From Melanocharis versteri (lineage: Eukaryota; Chordata; Aves; Passeriformes; Melanocharitidae): DNA of 64,000 bases. Shown here in pieces: positions 13,856 to 28,000 of this stretch. The stretch lies in the NCBI GenBank assembly GCA_013397845.1, contig VZTG01006785.1:1025132-1089131 (forward strand), read 5' to 3'. The stretch's first letter is position 1. Each line of letters starts with the position of its first letter. The notes beneath the pieces were generated by a model. It was not told where the DNA came from and made no database searches. It saw nothing but the letters and a program-made list of their open reading frames with translations. The translations under genes were made by a program, and so were the position numbers.

Positions 13856-15020
13856 GTGTGGATGTTTGGTGGGAGAGGCAGTTGCTCCCCAAATCTGCAG
13901 GCATTACTCCTGCTGTCCTGCACACCGCTGGAATTTACTGAAACAAATTCCCAAGTGCTGGCGTGTGCGTTTTCTTCATTTCTGTTGTATCCTTTTTGCG
14001 GGAGTTGGAAGCATTTAGTCTTTTCAGGTACCTTATCCCCTGAAGATAGTGTGGTGAAAAGGCGCAGTGCAAACTTAGTTATTCATGTGAGGATAAAACT
14101 GATATGAGATCAGGCCAGTCAATTGACAAGCAGATAACACAGGCTTTTTAATTCTGGAATGCTTGAGTGCTTGGCTCCTTTTCTAATGTTAATGCGTTGC
14201 ATGTGACATTAGAGGAGACTTTTGTGTATGTGCACGATCTCTTAGGCTTGTCTCGAGTGACAGAAATTCCTTACGGTGGCACCAAGCAGCTTCGCTGTGA
14301 CCCTGGAGCCTTTGACACTAACGCCTTGGCAAACTGTCTCCTGTCATTTGCATTGCCTCAAGCACCCTGACGCAGCCCCTGGAGCTGCGGTGAGGGACAC
14401 AGAGGGAGCTAGCCAAGCTTTTGGGAACCCCTGCTTTACAGATAACTGCAAAAAATGGGCTGGCACCCCGAAATTTGTGTGGATGTGCGCTGTGCAGTGC
14501 CTGGCCAGCGGGTACACAGGCATGTGTGACACAGGAATGTTTCCTTGTACGACAGCCACAGACTAATGGAATGTGGCTGGGAAGCACAGGGAGCGTGTGG
14601 GCGGGTTGTGGACGTGGTGTTTTGACCACTGGTTCAGCCTGTGGTGTCTCTGACACTTTCCTAAAATAGCATAATTTTTTGTTTTCTGGTTTATTGTGTT
14701 AGCAAAGGATCACATAAATGGTGATGTTCATGTGTGGATGCTCTGTCATAAAATCATAATAAAAAAACACAACAGCAAAATCAAAAGTCCTGGATTCTCT
14801 GTTAATGCAGTTTTCAAATTCCCAAGTTGGAATGTAAAATTGAATTATTTCTCAGCTTAGGAAAGTTTTCTTGTTTACAAAAAGAAGAGGAAAAAAAGGT
14901 GAAGTCCCAAATGGCGATATTGCCTTGAAGCGTTGGTATGGAAAAAGATTATGGGATGCCCTGCAGCCAGCAAATCCCTTTAGATCTGGTGTGAATGCTC
15001 CTCACCTGGCCAAAAGCACA

Positions 15021-15053
<33 letters not shown>

Positions 15054-18000
15054 TGCATTACTATTGATCCTAATTTCCGGGCAGTGCCACTTAATGGCTT
15101 TTGCTTGTTTGGAGACAGGCCTGGGTTGACTTTCCCGGCCGTGCCAGTGTCATTTGTCCCTGAAACGTCCTCCACCCCAGCAGTCACCACTTCTCCCCAG
15201 AGCACCGTGCTGCTGGCGGTAGCATTGCTCACCGCACTTGGTTTCTTCCTTGACACAGCTCCTTAATGAAACACCTGATGAGTCAGTGTTAACTAATCTC
15301 ACTTGGGTTTATGGCTGCCACCTCCCTGGAGAAGTTCTGTCTGTGTCTTGAGAATGCCGTGAACCAAAGAGAGATGGTTTGCATTCAGCTGCAGCTTCTT
15401 TCTCCACATAATTTTAGAATTCGGTACCTGTAGGGATAGCAAATTGGAAGCGAAACTGGCACAAGCAGAAGGAAATGTATGTGTCTCTTGCTCCCTCAGG
15501 CAGCACTTTTACATAAGAGGGACACTTTAGAGATGCATATTGAAATTGATTTCATCTTTCTGCCCCATTAAACAAGCAATTGGTTTTCAACAGCAGCTCG
15601 AAGACGAATCTGAGTCAAAGCAGGATGATTAACTGGAGGACAGCCAGCTTGGCCATTGTTTGTCCTCTCCTGTTTAATACTCAGTCCATGGTGATACACA
15701 CATCAGAGACTTCAAACTCCTCCCTTCGAGAGACAATACAGTAAATTAATCTGTTGAGAAATTGCTGAGATTCCAGCCTCCTTACCAACTTTTTCATTTA
15801 ATCACGTTAAATACTGCTAGCTGGAGTTTCTCAACTCAATGACTCACAGGCAAACACTGGTACACAAAACATTATTTTTGCTTTTTTGCATTTCCTATCT
15901 ATAAATGGGTAGTTTGGAGTTCAGTTGGGTTGAATACACTGAAGTGAAACTTAATTCCTGTCAGTTAATAACAACTATTCTTCATTCAAACACAGAATAC
16001 GCTCTGCTTTCACTCACAAAACTGGGTGATTATTTGCATGTACATATCAGCAACCCCAAAACTACAATGTCTTGAGGGCACATGTGCCCATCCCTATTCT
16101 GAATATCTGAGTTTCAGGTATTCTAGTGACTAACCTGACTTTAGAAAGGCAAGGATGTTAAGGAGTGTCTCTTCAAACTCCAACAGGCCTAATCTCTTAT
16201 GTCCCAGTATTTGCCATCTCAATTATTTTAAAGGAAAAATAGATGTACTTAAAAGCCCTTAATCATTGTCGTGATCCCTTTTTTGGTTTGTTGGTCAGGG
16301 AAGTAAACACACTCTATTCTTATGGGCACTGACAGGAGAGAAGGTAGAAAGATGGAGGAAAATGCTACTGCTGTGTACATTGTGCCTCTTAGCCAATTTA
16401 AAACACCATTTTCATCAATTTCCCTTTGTAAGAACAAATTAGAAAATATAACTGTTGCTATCTACAGGGAAGGGGGAGTGAATCTATAAATTGAAGTTCA
16501 AGGTTACTGGAGCTCTTATCTGTCTATGATATAAGTATATGTCTCTGAGCTGCTGAATATTTTTATTGCTGCTGGTTTAATAATTAATCTACCCTTTGGA
16601 AGGTGCAGGCTTTTTGCCTAGGATTAATGCACTCTTAACATGCCCACGCCTACCACCTTGTCCTGAAAGCTAAGTGGTACCACGAGAATCTGCTGCAGGG
16701 GGCTTGCTCCATCTTTGATCGTGTGTTCATATGTCTTCATAGAAAGCATTTTCAATCCCTCTCTGCTGCCAGGTTCAGACATAAAATCTCCAGTGCTGTT
16801 CTGCAGATCTCTTCTACATTAGCTCGGACGGCTGATCCATTAGCAACTAGCAATGGTAAATGGCAGGTTTGTCTGAAAGGAGGCGTGTTGGTGACTGAAA
16901 GGGCTGCTGCATGCCTGTCTCCAGCTAGGAGTGGGGAAATGCGTGCCTCTGAAACACAAATCTTGCTGCCTATGGGATAAACTCCTTCCCCCATGTCAAT
17001 GACTGAGTCAGTTCAGGGCCTTTCCGTGCTTTCTTGGGAGAGACCTCGCTTGGTGAGGTGTTACTCAGATCTGTCAGCAGGCACTGCAGTTTTTGGTGCC
17101 TGTGTGCTTTGTGCTTTTCCTGTCCTGTCTTGTTGGTGTAGAAAGGTGCCGAATTAGTACATAATGTCTGCCACAGTGAAAGTGGGGTGAGGCAGGATGC
17201 TCAGCTGCTCCCATTTGCTTGTGAAGATCCCATTAGCGTTCCTGATGGAATTCTCTGAAATGAGGAGCTCTTGCTTTTGTCAGGTGGGAGAATCAATGCT
17301 GTGTGCTATGCTCTGCCCTGTTCACCCTTCTGATTTCTGTTAAATGTAGGTGATGCCTGCCATGGATTGCATGTTGGGCATGCTCCCATGTGTAATTCAG
17401 GAGGAAGAATCTGTCTGTATGTTGAGCATCATGCTAGGCAAGATGAGATGAAGGAAAACTTCTTTTATCCTTTTAGGTTTGTTTGGTGTATTTCTGATCC
17501 CTGTGATAAAGGGGAGAATGGAGGCTGGGATGTGGGATAACTGAAGTGTGGAGAGCGGCAGAGGCAACACACTCGTCTCAAGGTGGCTTTTGTGCTTCTA
17601 AGAAAGAAGTGTTTTGCTGAAGGCAATTACTTGGGGGCAGCCAGTTATGCAAGCCCTCCTAACCATGAATAGAGGGATACCTCTGTGGGAGAGTGGGTGA
17701 AGCAGAAGGAATAAAAATAGGAGCTGCTGAAGCTGCATCTGTGCGCTGGAGAGAGGAAAGGACGAGGAAACTTAGGGTAGAAACAAGTAATAACTGGATT
17801 CTGACTCAATCACATATTTCTGAAACACAAGGACTGGAAAGATAAATGAAAAGGTGGAGCCCTGATTTCTAACAAGATTTGTTTCCAGATAGTACATGGA
17901 ATGACTCAGTGGCCAATATAAGCCTTTTGAATCTATCCCTTCCCTGTTGTGCTTGCACTCGATTTCTTCATATACGCAGAGCTGGAATTCTGAAGGTCTC

Positions 18001-21000
18001 TTCAGCACCTCCAATTGCATCTGAGCAGAATCTTCCTTGGTGGGTGGTGGTTTTTTCCTATTTGTAGCAGCAGCCCATGCAGTTAAGAGTACGTGATGTT
18101 TGGCTTCATGGCCAAAGCTGTGTTTTTAACCTAGGTGTCCAGGGGCAAAAGGTAACTTTTTTCTGCCTCATTGAACTGTTTTTAATCCACTTTGGGCATT
18201 CTTCAGTCTCTGAACTGTGTCGTACAGGTTGTCTAGAAGTAATAGAACAGCATGGTTGTGCTGCCCAGCCTTGCTGGCGGGCAATTTTTCAGTTAAACCA
18301 GGCCTGTGCTGCTTTGTTCCCTGTGGTCCTGCTGTAACTGCACACACAGGGAGCCCTGGCTACAATTGATGGCTGGGAGAAACACAGGCACTATTTTTCA
18401 ATCTGGAGTGGTTCTTTCCTCGTTTCTGTCAGTCTGCAGTAGAATATCCACCACTAGTGCAAGGGTGCCCCATCAGAACAAAGACATCTTTCCCATGGCA
18501 ATCATAAAAATACAAATTTCTTCATTTTATTTTAGCTGTGGTTGAACACACAAATTTCTAGATTTCTAGATTTGCAATGTTATACAATTTAGCTTGGCCG
18601 GTTGCTGTAGCAGTGACACTTTAAGTCATCAAAAATACTGCTTTTTTGTTGCAAAGCCATGTGGATTTTACATTATAAACAGTGATTACTAATTTAATTC
18701 TCTGAAATTTAGGTTTCTGTAAGGAATAGTTGTATAAAATCGGACCAAAGCCCTAATAGCCCACAGTTTAGTTGTGTTGGTGATGTGAAAAACCGAGTTG
18801 GTTAGCACAGGCTCAAGTACTCTTCCTTCCAGGAGCTGAAGAGGATGACTTGGTGCTGGGATTAGACACAGCTTCCCTTAGGAAGACAGTTCTGTGTACA
18901 GCATCCACGGATTCTGTAGGTTTGTTTTGAAACAGCAAACTATTTTTTTTATACTACCCTGGCTGCAGCCAATCTGCATTGTAGGGGTAATAAGGTATCC
19001 CCTCTGGCTTCCCTTTGCATTAGAGACTTTATCTATTCTCCCTGTCTACTCCACATGCACCACAAAATTTACTATTGTCTGTAATTACTATTTGAGCTGT
19101 TCTCAGCTTATAGCTATTTATTTGTCTTGGAAACTGGCCAGTGTTTTCCATGGGATTACTTCCCTTTGTTATAGTTGTTATAGACATGATGGCTTAGGCA
19201 AAGCAATGCAACAGTTGGTTTTGGGGCACCAAAGGCTAATTCAGGTCTCAGAAACCTTGATTTGCAGCCCAGAAGTGCACACTGCCCCATCCACGGCAGA
19301 TAGCAAGTGCTATCTCTTGCACATATGCAACTAATGTTTTGTCTTCCTTGAAAACGCGAGGGTTTTGCTTGCAGAGATCAGTGCTGGTTTGTGATTACAG
19401 AGTGTGCTGTAGGAGATGATCGTACTAATTTTTGGTTAACTGGCAGCAGAAGAGAGTAAAGCAAGTTTTTGCCTGGTGGAAGGGCAAAGCTAGCATGGAA
19501 GGATTACCTTCAGTGGTCTGGAAATGCCTAATTTATGGACATGGGACAACATTTTGTTAGTAAGAGTGTGGGCAGATATAATTAAGCAGTTCTCCCTGGA
19601 CAATGTTTGTTTTTCAGGTCACTGCAGTGGCTGTTTCGATGAGGTTTCTCACTTGTATTGAAACTGTCATGCCATGAGTGCAGGTGTCAAACTTTGTCCC
19701 TAGGCAATGGTTTTGTTTATTTGAAGCCAAAGGAGTCCAAGAAGCCAAATTAACTTAGTGTGGGTTTCACCCATGAGGTTTCTGCTGCTTTTACTTTTTT
19801 TTTTTCCTCATAGCAAAAGCTGGTGAAGTACAGAAAGAAGTCTCTGTGACCTCACAATTGAATAAAATGAGATTGCTAATTATGTCTGGGAGGATTGTTA
19901 GATTGTCATCAATATTTCTCATCGCATTTAGGCCCACAGACTTCCTTTTTTAAGAAGAGAAGAATTCCAGGTGGATGTCACTGCAGTCTATAGACTCGTT
20001 GCTTTCCTTTTTTGCGTGTTTCTGCATGGATTTATTTGGGAAGGTTAGTTGCAGGGTGAAACTATCTGCCTTGACAATCAGTGGTTCTGGGCAAACAAAG
20101 GGTTATAATTTTATTATCCCACAAATGAGACTTGAAAGGTTTGCTTTATCTTTGCTTCCCCTGCCCTCTGGACAGAGGCAGGAACACACGCTGCCCTTTG
20201 GGTGGTGCCTGCTTGTTCCCTGCCCCCGGAGGAATGGGAGGTCTGGTAGGAGGAGCACCACAGAGCCGGTGGGACCATGGAGAGCCTTCTTTCTGTGTCA
20301 CAGCTTTTCAGCAATGCTGTTCAGGAATGCAGAGAGGGGAGGAAAGTGCTGCGCCCTGTGGGTATTTTGCTCAAAGGAAGCTGTGGGGAGGAGGAGGCAG
20401 CTCGATCCAGGTTGCCTGTTGTTCACCCTCATCTGGCTTCGTTCCTCTGCTTTCCTGCCCGCTCATGCCTCTCCCTAACTTCCTGGCAGTCGTATTCCAT
20501 GGCATGCTCTTTTCACCCCATTTCAGGCCATGCAGTAGTAGCACAAGAGAGCCTTTGTTTAGCTGGAGTGCTGTATCTGAATGCAGTGAAAAGCATTGTG
20601 GCAGCTGCCTAGGTTAGAGACTGTGCTTGGGGACGTCTCGGAGGGGATCTGTGCGGCCAGCACCCTCTGAGCTGAGCAGCAGAGCTGTAGGGCGGCTTTA
20701 GGGGCACGGGAGGGATGCTGTAATGTGAACCGCATGGAAACACACTGGCTGTCAGTGCCGTGGAAGTGTTTCTGCAGAGCAGCTTCTGTGTGTTGATGTC
20801 ACAGCAAAGGGAGTCTAAGGATATCCGTGAAATGGAAAAAGTTGTTTGACATCTGACCGCTGGTGCAGAGGCCAGAGAGAGCTGTGGTGGCAGCTGCATC
20901 ATCCACTTGCAGAAGGAATACCAGTTCTTGGGGAAATTCTCAGCTCTAAGAGCAAGGTGTTTTCCTTTCTGCCCAGCTCCTTGGCCATGCTGTGCCCCGC

Positions 21001-24000
21001 AGCCAGCCCGTGTCTGTGTTATTGTGGCCCAGCATTCTGTACCAAAAGCTATTGAGAAGAGCTGTCCTGGGGAGGCCACAGGAACTACAAGAAGCCCTGT
21101 TTTGAGTCAGTGTGTTGATGCTGTGCTGCAAGTGCATCTTGTTCAAAGGCTGTACTAATTATAAATTGGTCTTGGGAGATGAGGATAAAAATATCTTTAG
21201 TCAGCCTGTCTCTGTAAACAACCTGTGATGCTGTTTGGAAATGTGGTATAGTTTTCATGTTGCAGGGAATGTGTGTGCTGTGTGTGAAGGACTTCAGCAG
21301 CCACAGTGCAGAGCTTCCTTATGGTCAGGCTGACAAATAAAGCAGGGAAGGAATTTTTTTGCATGCTAGAGATGGCAAAGTGGATATTCATGACATTCTT
21401 TTCCACGCAGTTAGGGGAGAAATTCGAGTTTACCTCAGGATTCTAGGAGGAAGGGTGTTTATTATACCAAGCATATGGTGTAATAGTACCTTCTTTTTTA
21501 TAAACAAAAAAATGCCCTTGAAACACCTTCTCTGTCCTGGCTGTATGAATTTGGGTGGAATCTCTCCTGTACATTGCAGGAGAGGATTTGCTTCTGTGGT
21601 GCAAGAAATCAGCTGGTTCACTGCTTAATCAAATGCTGATGTGTACTGTCATCTGCAAGGTGAGTTTCCCTACTGGGAAGGGAGTGCCAGAGGCAAGAGG
21701 AAGAGCCGGGTGCCAGCTGCCAGCGACAGACACGCAGGGAGCACCCATGAGCGGAAATGATGCTGGATCGCCATAACAGGACCTGTCTGCACAGCTGGGA
21801 GCTGCTGCAAAGTGGCGGTGAGAGGAAACCCCGCAGCCTCCTTTGGCTGTCTCAGGGCTGATCCTGACAGATCTGGCACTTGGCTCCTAGTGGAGCTGAG
21901 TCCCCTGTGAACACTCCCTGACCGTGTTTCATGCAAACCTTCCAATGCATGCTGGGTGTTTGGGAAGATGAATTATGTGAGCATGCTTTTCAGGGAGGTA
22001 AAAGCACTTTGCCTTTCCTTTGTTCTTCAGCTCCACTGTGACTGAAACCAGGGTGGTGCAATGTTTCCAGTTTCCTTAGGGTAATGCATCTTGCTGTAGG
22101 TCCTGGGCTGCCCTGTGTTCTGCATTCTGCTTTTTAAGAAACAGGGAAAATACAGGGAGAGGAGGGAGGAGGAGATTCAGCCCCTTTTGGGTGTATTCCA
22201 GTTCAATACTTTGGAACCACATCGATAGGCTTGAGGAAAAAAATGCCTGAATGTGAAAGGGCTTGCCATCGGAACTAAATTATTCATCAGAATATTAAAA
22301 GAAGAGTGTGCAAAGATGTAAACTGAGCACACCCCAATGCAGGCTGTAATGAGCTAAAATTATAGCTGTGGTCTTGGGAAAAGACCACATTCTCAATTAG
22401 CTCAGTGCTGGCAGCTGCCTGAGTGCATACAGCACCTTCTGCATAAGGATGATGCCAGGCATTCCCCAACTTTGTACTCGTTTTTCAGTAGCTTAAATAA
22501 AATAGGATTGAGTCTATATTAGCAATAGATAACAGCACTGCCAGTTTATAGGGTGCTGTAAATCTGGAACCTCTTTGCTCCAGTTGTCTTATAACTCCCC
22601 CAGGTTTTCTCATTTGTTTTTCTCCTTGTTGTTTGTCCAGTAAATGTGTATATCAGGCTTTCCTGAGATGTCGGCCTCTGTCTCCCCTTCTTGCATCAGC
22701 TCTGTTTTCAGCTGTTAATCATGTATACTTGAATCTGTCTCCATCAGTGTTTTAAAAATTGGAGGCTTCCTCTTTTAGTTCACAACCTCTCTCTTTTTGA
22801 CCATCTCTGTGCAACAGTCTATTTTCTGTCTGTTTTGAAGGAGGTGACTGCCTTGCCTCTCTTGCTGGAGTGTGATCATTGGCAGACATCTTCTGCATTT
22901 CAGAGCAAAGGTGAATGATGTGTTGAGAGCTTTAGAATGACTGAGTGACGAGGTTTTCCTCCTGTTTATTTTGGTCTTTTTTAATGCTGTTGTGGAAAGG
23001 ATGGGTTCAAGAAACAGGTCTTGTGGGGTTTTTTAAATCCTGTTAAGTCTGTTTTCTCTGTTTGTCACTAGTAGTGCTTCAGGCAATATCTTTCTCCTCA
23101 TGAACATGAAGGTCTTGCCTTAACTGATGACAAGCTCAGATGTTACAGCAGTGTGATTTAATTCTGAGAAGTTCCAGGGCTTGAGTGGAAGTCAGTCTGT
23201 GTTCAGGGCAGTAGTTAATGTGCTTGAAGCTGTAAGGGGACGTGTTTGCTAGGATGACGATGCTCTTCTGTGCATTTCTCTGTCCTCCCCTCTCCCTGAC
23301 CCCACTTGTCTCTGTCTTTCTCTCTTATATTAATTAATAATAATCATTGTGTGGGTGGGGATTTGTAGAACCAGAAATGGAATGAACCAGAAATGACCCA
23401 GGAAACTTCTGCCATTGTGCATGTATATATAGCTCCTAGACAGCCACAACAAAGAAGATACTGCTCATTATTTTCCAAGTTACTTTGACAGAGACATGAA
23501 TAGAAAAATGTATGTGAATATTTTTGGAAGATCATCTGAGCTAAAACTCTAAATTTAGAATTTTTTTGATCTGTTTTTAAAGATCTTCAAGAAGTCTTTA
23601 ACAGAAACTTAAAAAAAAAGAGAGGGAACTTTTCTCTGAGGAATGAAAATCAATTTCAGTTTTAAATGAAAACCTGAAAATTTGGACAGGATTTGTATCA
23701 GATATACTTGGGAAGGTTGGGGAAAGTGTGAAAGAAGTCTTTTCCTGATACAAATATCTCATATGATGCAGAGCACATCTGAAGCAATAACAGAAAAAGA
23801 AAGCCATACAGAGAGCTGTAAAATATGCTGATTCAGGGATAAGAAAATCTTATTTGGAACATTCAGGTTGTGATAGTATTTTAGGCTTCCTTCATTTTTG
23901 ATAAATTCATTTATATCCAGTGATGCTTCTTGGCAGTATCTTGATTTCCGCACTGCAAGAGAGTCTGATTCTCAACCAGAAAAATAACAGTGGAGGAGGG

Positions 24001-24980
24001 AGAGCAGAGAGGTGTAGGTAGGTGTGCAAATAGAGTGTGAATGGCTTTCTGCAAAGAGGAAGACTGCCATCCAAGACCTACACTGAAAACACAGGTTTTT
24101 CTCTATATTATATGTAGCCTGGGAGACGTTGCAGAGACTTCATGTGAAATTGGGAAAGTGCACATTTCTTTCCCCAAAATAATTGTGGTTCAAGTCGTCC
24201 CTACCTACCTCTTCTGAGAAATGTGCCTGACTCTGGCAGTAACTAAGTGGTTATCTTTGTCATCTTGTGTTGCTGCACAGCTCTGGTTTTGGTGGGTCAC
24301 CTTCTGTTTGTGTCCTTCGAACATCTTTCTGGTCCGTCTGCATTTTCATATCGTCTTGTGTCCTGGGACAATACTGTACTTGATTGCTCTAGCCTGGTCC
24401 ATTTCTTGTATCTTTCAAATAGCAGGAGGCTTCATTTACCTCTGTTCACCATCTGCTGAGTTCCCACACTTCCTTATCTGATGTAGTTTCGGCTTCTTGC
24501 TCTTAGTTCATGTTCCAGCTAATTTGGAAATGCTCTGGTTTTCTGTGACGTTTAGCTCTCCTGCACAGGAGTCCATTACTGTTCGCGTGGCCCAAAGGAA
24601 TGGGGTGAAAGAGGAGCGTCCGAATCCTCAGTGCTTGTGGCTGCATCCAGCAAGGCCAGAGCCCTCCATGGACATAGGGCTGTGACACTGTGACTGAAGA
24701 GTTGTGCTTTCTGCCATGATCTAAATTATGTCCTCTTCCTCTTGTAAGAGGATAATGTTCTTGATTGTCGTGTCGTTCAGACTTTTTTTAAAAAGCAAGA
24801 ATCAGTGGGATGTTGACCAAACTGTTGTAGTTTTGCTTAATTTTTACCTGTTCTTTGGGGTTATTCCACTCCTCCTTCAGAAAAACTGAGATGAGCTTCT
24901 GAGGGAAGACTCATCTCAAACATAAAGCCTTTCCTTAAATTTATGGGCTTTTCTTATGGACTGCCATTCAGAAAATGAAA
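13856..24980. other. Stretch with no supported gene
   Basis: Unique-looking sequence containing the (GT)15 run at 15.0 kb. It is slightly GC-richer at 14260-14640 and 20150-20720. Open frames of up to 167 codons on the + strand (19975-20478) overlap others in different frames, carry no recognised domain, and lack a matching splice-bounded exon. Confidence 0.5.
15023..15052. repeat. (GT)15 microsatellite
   Basis: Fifteen uninterrupted GT units on the + strand in non-coding sequence. A run this long is likely to vary in length between individuals. Confidence 0.95.
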
Positions 24981-25018
24981 CCTTTTTCTTTTTTTCTTTT
25001 TTTTTTTCCTTCCTTCAG
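24981..25018 (+). repeat. Long polypyrimidine tract ending in CAG
   Basis: An almost unbroken C/T run of about 36 bases ends in TTCAG, which would be a strong splice acceptor in isolation. Downstream, all three frames meet stop codons within about 20 bases, so no coding exon follows. It is best read as low-complexity sequence or a decoy acceptor. Confidence 0.6.
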
Positions 25019-28000
25019 TCTAAGGTGTAGCCCAAGATGATGTGGGCAAGTTGACTGGGGGCACAGTTAAGAGCTTTTATTCTTGTAACTTTAAAATTTG
25101 CAGTGTTATTACACTAGAGTTCACGTGCTAGCCTGTAAGCAGAGATCTGATGTGGTGTGTGAAATCCCTCACTCCCAGCAGTTTGGGCACTCTTTGGCAA
25201 GTATGAGAACCATCTGAAGTAACTGGATGCAAACTGGCAGGTTGCTTCATGTAGAGCTGAGGTGCACATAAACTGCAGTTGCATCGTGCTCAGGGTGAGA
25301 TTCTCTGCCCATTTGAAGTTTTTTATGCATGGGGAGAAAAATTAGCTCTGGATCATAACTGGGAGGAATTGGCAAACTCTGATCTTCAAGTCCAAACAAA
25401 AAGAAAACCTACAAAAAACCCTCACAAACCCCACAAAACCACAGAAAATCTTTCCAAACAAAGCTTCCTGCTACTTGTGGGTTAGCTGTGGTTTTGTGGG
25501 GTTTTTCCTTGTTGCTGCAAAATATATTTCTCTCTGTGTTTATTATCATATAGTCGGCCCTGTAAAAAAAACAGCATGTTGCATACTGAGTCTCTATTAT
25601 TTAACCAAATTTTCCATGCCTTTTTTATTAGTAATCACCATGTACCTGTGAGCAGGGGGGTGACACGTTGAAATACGTGAAGTAAAAGTAACTGCAGTGA
25701 AATCAGGTAATTGACAGTAAGGCAGGAGTGCAGGGAAGACAGGAAGACACCTTGTTGGCTGCCAGCTTGACAAAGCATGTCAGTTCACTGGAGTTTTCTT
25801 CTGTTCTATTTGTTCTTGATTTTGATTCCCTATTTGAGCTCTGTCGCCACCTGAAGTGTTCATTATTTATGTAAGGCAGCACTGTTATTCCTTCAGGGTA
25901 AATGCTCATAGCCACTTGTACCAGTAGAAGAACTGGGACTGACAGAATTGATGCAGAAATACAGGAATCAGGCTGGATTTGCCTTGTGCTATAGGTTCTC
26001 CATACTCTTTTGGGCATTGTCACACCCAACTTAATGCGAAGAGCACTGCTTCCCCGGTGTGTTATTGTAAGGTGTTTACTCTAAGCTGCTTCTCAGGGGC
26101 TGAAGTGAAATCCAGTTTGCTAGCTTATCTATGCCACTAAGCCTTTGGGAAGAATGGGGAGAATACTTGGTTTCACTTTCATTTTGCCCTGTGGCAGACA
26201 GAGCTGATAGACTGTGACAGTATTGAACAAACCCTGCAGAAGGTGGAGAACCCCTGCAGAAGAGGGGAGGAACGAGAATTTTTCCTGGTGTTGTGTTTGC
26301 AGTGCTAAGAGTGTTGAGCAAACATGCTTGCAGGGATTCAGCCGTTCACAAGTAGGAAGTATAAAGGGTTGGGGGTTTTTTTCCAGGCATTAAGTACTGC
26401 ATAATTGAAACTTTGTTAAATTGTTGAACCAATTTATATATCCCTCTCAAAAGCAGGGGTCAAGCTTTCCTGGCACGGACAAACATTCAACACTTCTTTT
26501 TATTTAATCCAAACAATCTTTCCTGCTGTCAGCCAAATTGCCCATATCATTTCATGCTCTGCGCTGCCAACACATTCTCCTTTCTCCATAGTACATATGA
26601 TCTCATATTGTGCATAATAACTGCGGATTTTTTTTTCTGAGATATCAAACCAACTTGATCTGAAGGAAAAGCAATTTTCTGTTTGCTATATTGAAGCTTT
26701 CTATACATTTCCTATCTTAACTGATTCTATACTCCTAAGGCAAAATCTGCCACTAGAAAACAAATAGAGAATGTAAGGGAGGAGTCATGAGCAGCTTATG
26801 GTAACTGCTAGCACTGGGTGGACATCAGACCATAATATCCACCCTTGCTGCACCAAGGCTAAATTATGGATATTTTTAATGGGTTGGTCGCTAATTTTAG
26901 CAGCACAGATCTTCAACTGAACTTTTTGCATGTGGTTCTTTCAGGCGAGTTTTGCAGCTTACTTAAGTTGGTGACAGAGTAAATTAGTGTTAACCAGAAC
27001 CAAGCCATTTTAAATGCTCTGACGGGTCTCCATGTGCCAAGAAGGGCAGAGCACTCAGTCTTGAAGGTGTGACAGCTCCCACAAAAGCAATGAGCATTTC
27101 CTCTAGCAGTATCCTTTCTCTGGCTTTGTAGTTTAAAAGCAGCTTTGTAGCTCGTCTTCTGTGGCTGCATCAGGTGGGAGCCTGCTTTGTAAAGTAAATA
27201 TCCTGAATGAAGTCTTACTGCGTACTTCTACCACAGACCACAGTCAGAAACAGTACTCCGAAGTTCCCAACTTTGCCTTAAGTTTTCTGTGTCTCTAGGC
27301 CAAGGTGCTTGTTGTTCCATTAACTTAACTTTTTAAAAACTTGTTATCCTAAGAAAAATCAACTCTCGTAGCCCATTAAGTCACAGTGTATCCTCCTCCT
27401 TGCCCACTACTTTCTCCTTTTCCCTGTGTCTGCATCACTTTTGAGCCTGTTGACCAGATTTAGTCACACAAAATCAAGCCAAAATCCCCAAGGTTTTTCC
27501 CCAAGGTGGAGGAAGGACCTGGCACAGTTCAGGCTTTGTTAGTAGCTCTGCTTACAGGTAGCTTCTTTGCTCAGCAGAAGCCAACCAGAGGGAACAGGAC
27601 TACAGGACCAGCATGGTTAGGAAGAAGATGCCTGCCTTCTTTTAAGCCCTAACTTGGAGTGGTAGCTGGACTTACAGACAAGACAATGTGGGCTGCCCCA
27701 AGGACCGTATGTACCATGGTGAATCATGGATCCTTTCTAGGGATTAGATCAGCCTCCTTTATTTACAAGGATCTCTGCCAGCAACGCACCACAGGCTTGG
27801 CATGCAGCTCCTCCTCATTACCTTGGCCTTCTTTCTGAAGCCGGGCTTGACAACTGGGGAAGTCAGAAGGAGAAATCAAAGAGGAGGTTCAGCTGGAATT
27901 GGAGAGGCCAGCAGACCTACAGAGCAAGGTATATTGGCCCAGCTTTGTGTTTTGTTTCGGGGCAGTACCATCCCACCAACTCCAACACTCCTGGTATTTG

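Noticed and set aside
19975..20478. 167-codon + strand open frame in a GC-richer patch
   Set aside because: It overlaps another open frame of similar length (20132-20617) in a different frame, as expected where stop codons are locally rare, and has no recognised domain.
25703..26029. 108-codon minus-strand frame that looked protein-like (VAMSIYPEGITVLPY)
   Set aside because: No family was recognised, there is no splice context, and there is no neighbouring coding frame.
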